64,000 bases of DNA from Chryseobacterium sp. ISL-80 (GTDB taxonomy: Bacteria > Bacillota > Bacilli > Bacillales > Cytobacillaceae). Positions 63,160-64,000 of the stretch are shown here, one piece after another (position 1 is the stretch's first letter; each line of letters starts with the position of its first letter). Under the pieces are notes generated by a model. The model did not search any database. It was not told where the DNA came from and worked only from the letters and a program-made list of their open reading frames with translations. The stretch is taken from assembly GCA_018613055.1 (NCBI GenBank), contig JAGGQZ010000005.1:1-64000 (forward strand). The letters are read 5' to 3'. Both the position numbers and the translations under genes were made by a program.

Positions 63160-63324
63160 TACTATTCTCCTATTCGTTCTGGTTGATTTCATCATAAACC
63201 ACTTTCAGCACAGATGGAAATATGGGTGCATGGCATAAAAATGCATCCAAAACGCCCCTTTTTTAAACAAGCAATGAAGTCCATGCATATCATAAAGATG
63301 AACAATAGTTTGGAGGTGAATCAT

Positions 63325-63558
63325 ATGAGTAACGGTGTTCATGCTGCATGCAGCGTGTTCGATTTGTTTCTTGGAATCCTGGTAGGTGTAGGATTGATCC
63401 TGTTATCTTATTTTGGATTGGTTGCTGTTTTACTGGCTGCACTTGGCGCATTGGCTACTACAATTAATACCATTGTAGGTGTCATCGGGTTAATCGTGGT
63501 CATCCTGTTTGCCTACTGCCTCATTCGAATGTTATGGAGTTGTTGTTTCGGAAGATAG
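63325..63558 (+). CDS. small hydrophobic protein
   Basis: 77 residues from ATG 63325 (SD TTGGAGGTGA). Two hydrophobic segments (about 14-36 and 43-66), an N-terminal cysteine-containing stretch GVHAACSVFDLF and a C-terminal MLWSCCFGR. No family recognised. Divergent from bmrA; terminator follows. Confidence 0.65.
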   Translation: MSNGVHAACSVFDLFLGILVGVGLILLSYFGLVAVLLAALGALATTINTIVGVIGLIVVILFAYCLIRMLWSCCFGR

Positions 63559-63616
63559 TGCAATGAGCAAAAATGAAGATTTCATATGAACAATCTCTTA
63601 ATTGAGGTTGTTTAAG

Positions 63617-63659
63617 CGGCAGACAAACTCGGTGTTATCGGGATGTCTGCCGTTTTTTT
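63617..63659 (+). terminator. Rho-independent terminator
   Basis: CGGCAGACA pairs with TGTCTGCCG around an 18-nt loop, followed by TTTTTTT. It ends the small hydrophobic gene. Confidence 0.88.
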
Positions 63660-63695
63660 GTCTTGGCGGATAAGAATGGGATAAACCGCCATTCG

Positions 63696-64000
63696 TTTGA
63701 CCAGAAAGATACCCTTATGAGGAAGCGAACAGCGCTATAAGGTTGTCATTAAGGCAGAAAGATACCCTTATAAAGGAGGAAACAGCGCTATAAGGGTGTC
63801 ATTAAGGCAGAAAGATACCCTTATAAAGGAGGAAACAGCGCTATAAGGGTGTCATTAAGTCAGAAAGATACCCTTATAAGTGAGGAAACAGCGCTATAAG
63901 GGTGTCATTAAGTCAGAAAGATACCCTTATGAGTGAGGAAACAGCGCTATAAGGGTGTCATTAAGTCAGAAAGATACCCTTATGAGGAAGGAAACATAGG
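63696..64000. repeat. intergenic tandem array, 53-bp period (ACCCTTAT family), runs off the window
   Basis: Nearly six copies of a 53-bp unit: ACCCTTAT, an 18-nt spacer (AAAGGAGGAAACAGCGCT and variants), ATAAGGGT, then TGTCATTAAGNCAGAAAGAT. The inverted repeat and period equal those of the 47.3-kb array, but the spacers differ. It continues beyond base 64000. Confidence 0.88.

Overview
The window looks like chromosomal DNA of an endospore-forming Bacillaceae species (Bacillus / Mesobacillus / Cytobacillus-like). Pointers are strong AGGAGG-type ribosome binding sites with frequent TTG and GTG starts, moderate GC, and many genes of Bacillus type: fosB (bacillithiol-dependent fosfomycin resistance), ytoQ, a ywaF-type gene, a bmrA-type exporter, glcU-gdh, a bceRSAB module, a yvrJ / DUF2922 / DUF1659 trio, and a yybP-ykoY manganese riboswitch in front of a TerC gene. 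No rRNA, tRNA, prophage, insertion sequence or CRISPR array was seen. Identification is from reading motifs and remembered family features; no database search was possible.

Layout. 0.4-1.7 kb: two lipoproteins. 1.8-6.1 kb: a McrBC-type modification-dependent restriction system with two EVE-like regions in McrB, followed by two unknown small genes. 6.3-11.8 kb: tripartite tricarboxylate transporter tctCBA with a cre-like site, and its CitA/CitB-type two-component system. 11.9-14.2 kb: small membrane proteins and a CorA magnesium channel. 14.4-16.0 kb: glcU-gdh, with a possible forespore promoter. 16.2-18.7 kb: two lipoproteins, one with a VWA domain. 18.9-21.6 kb: acetyltransferases (one frameshifted) and an HxlR regulator divergent from an MFS exporter. 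21.7-26.4 kb: a 1199-residue protein with four AAA+ modules, overlapping a membrane protein gene and followed by a second one. 26.4-33.1 kb: miscellaneous small genes, an L,D-transpeptidase, DinB and YtoQ. 33.3-36.1 kb: a tandem family of at least eight small membrane proteins. 36.2-41.1 kb: bceRSAB and fosB. 41.5-47.3 kb: AraC/GyrI regulator, Mn riboswitch - FbpB-like - TerC, CNNM/CorC protein, acetyltransferase, aldo/keto reductase. 48.3-55.4 kb: acetyltransferase, TauE exporter, ABC exporter, YwaF-type protein, a second AraC/GyrI regulator, LysE exporter. 55.5-63.6 kb: YvrJ trio, PH-domain protein, MFS, DUF438/hemerythrin/PAS protein, a possible orphan immunity protein, BmrA-type exporter.

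Three things stand out. (1) A head-to-tail family of about 96-residue, three-helix membrane proteins, including a 53-residue truncated copy, lies directly upstream of the bce antimicrobial-peptide sensing and resistance module. (2) Several long intergenic tandem arrays have unrelated sequences but the same architecture: a 52-53 bp period with an 8-bp inverted repeat in each unit, mostly between convergent genes. (3) The four-module CbxX/SpoVK-like AAA+ protein and its two membrane partners form an unassigned machine.

Resistance and export genes (BceAB, FosB, BmrA, several MFS/ABC/LysE/TauE exporters) and metal homeostasis (CorA, TerC with Mn riboswitch, CNNM/CorC) are over-represented, as expected for a soil Bacillus.
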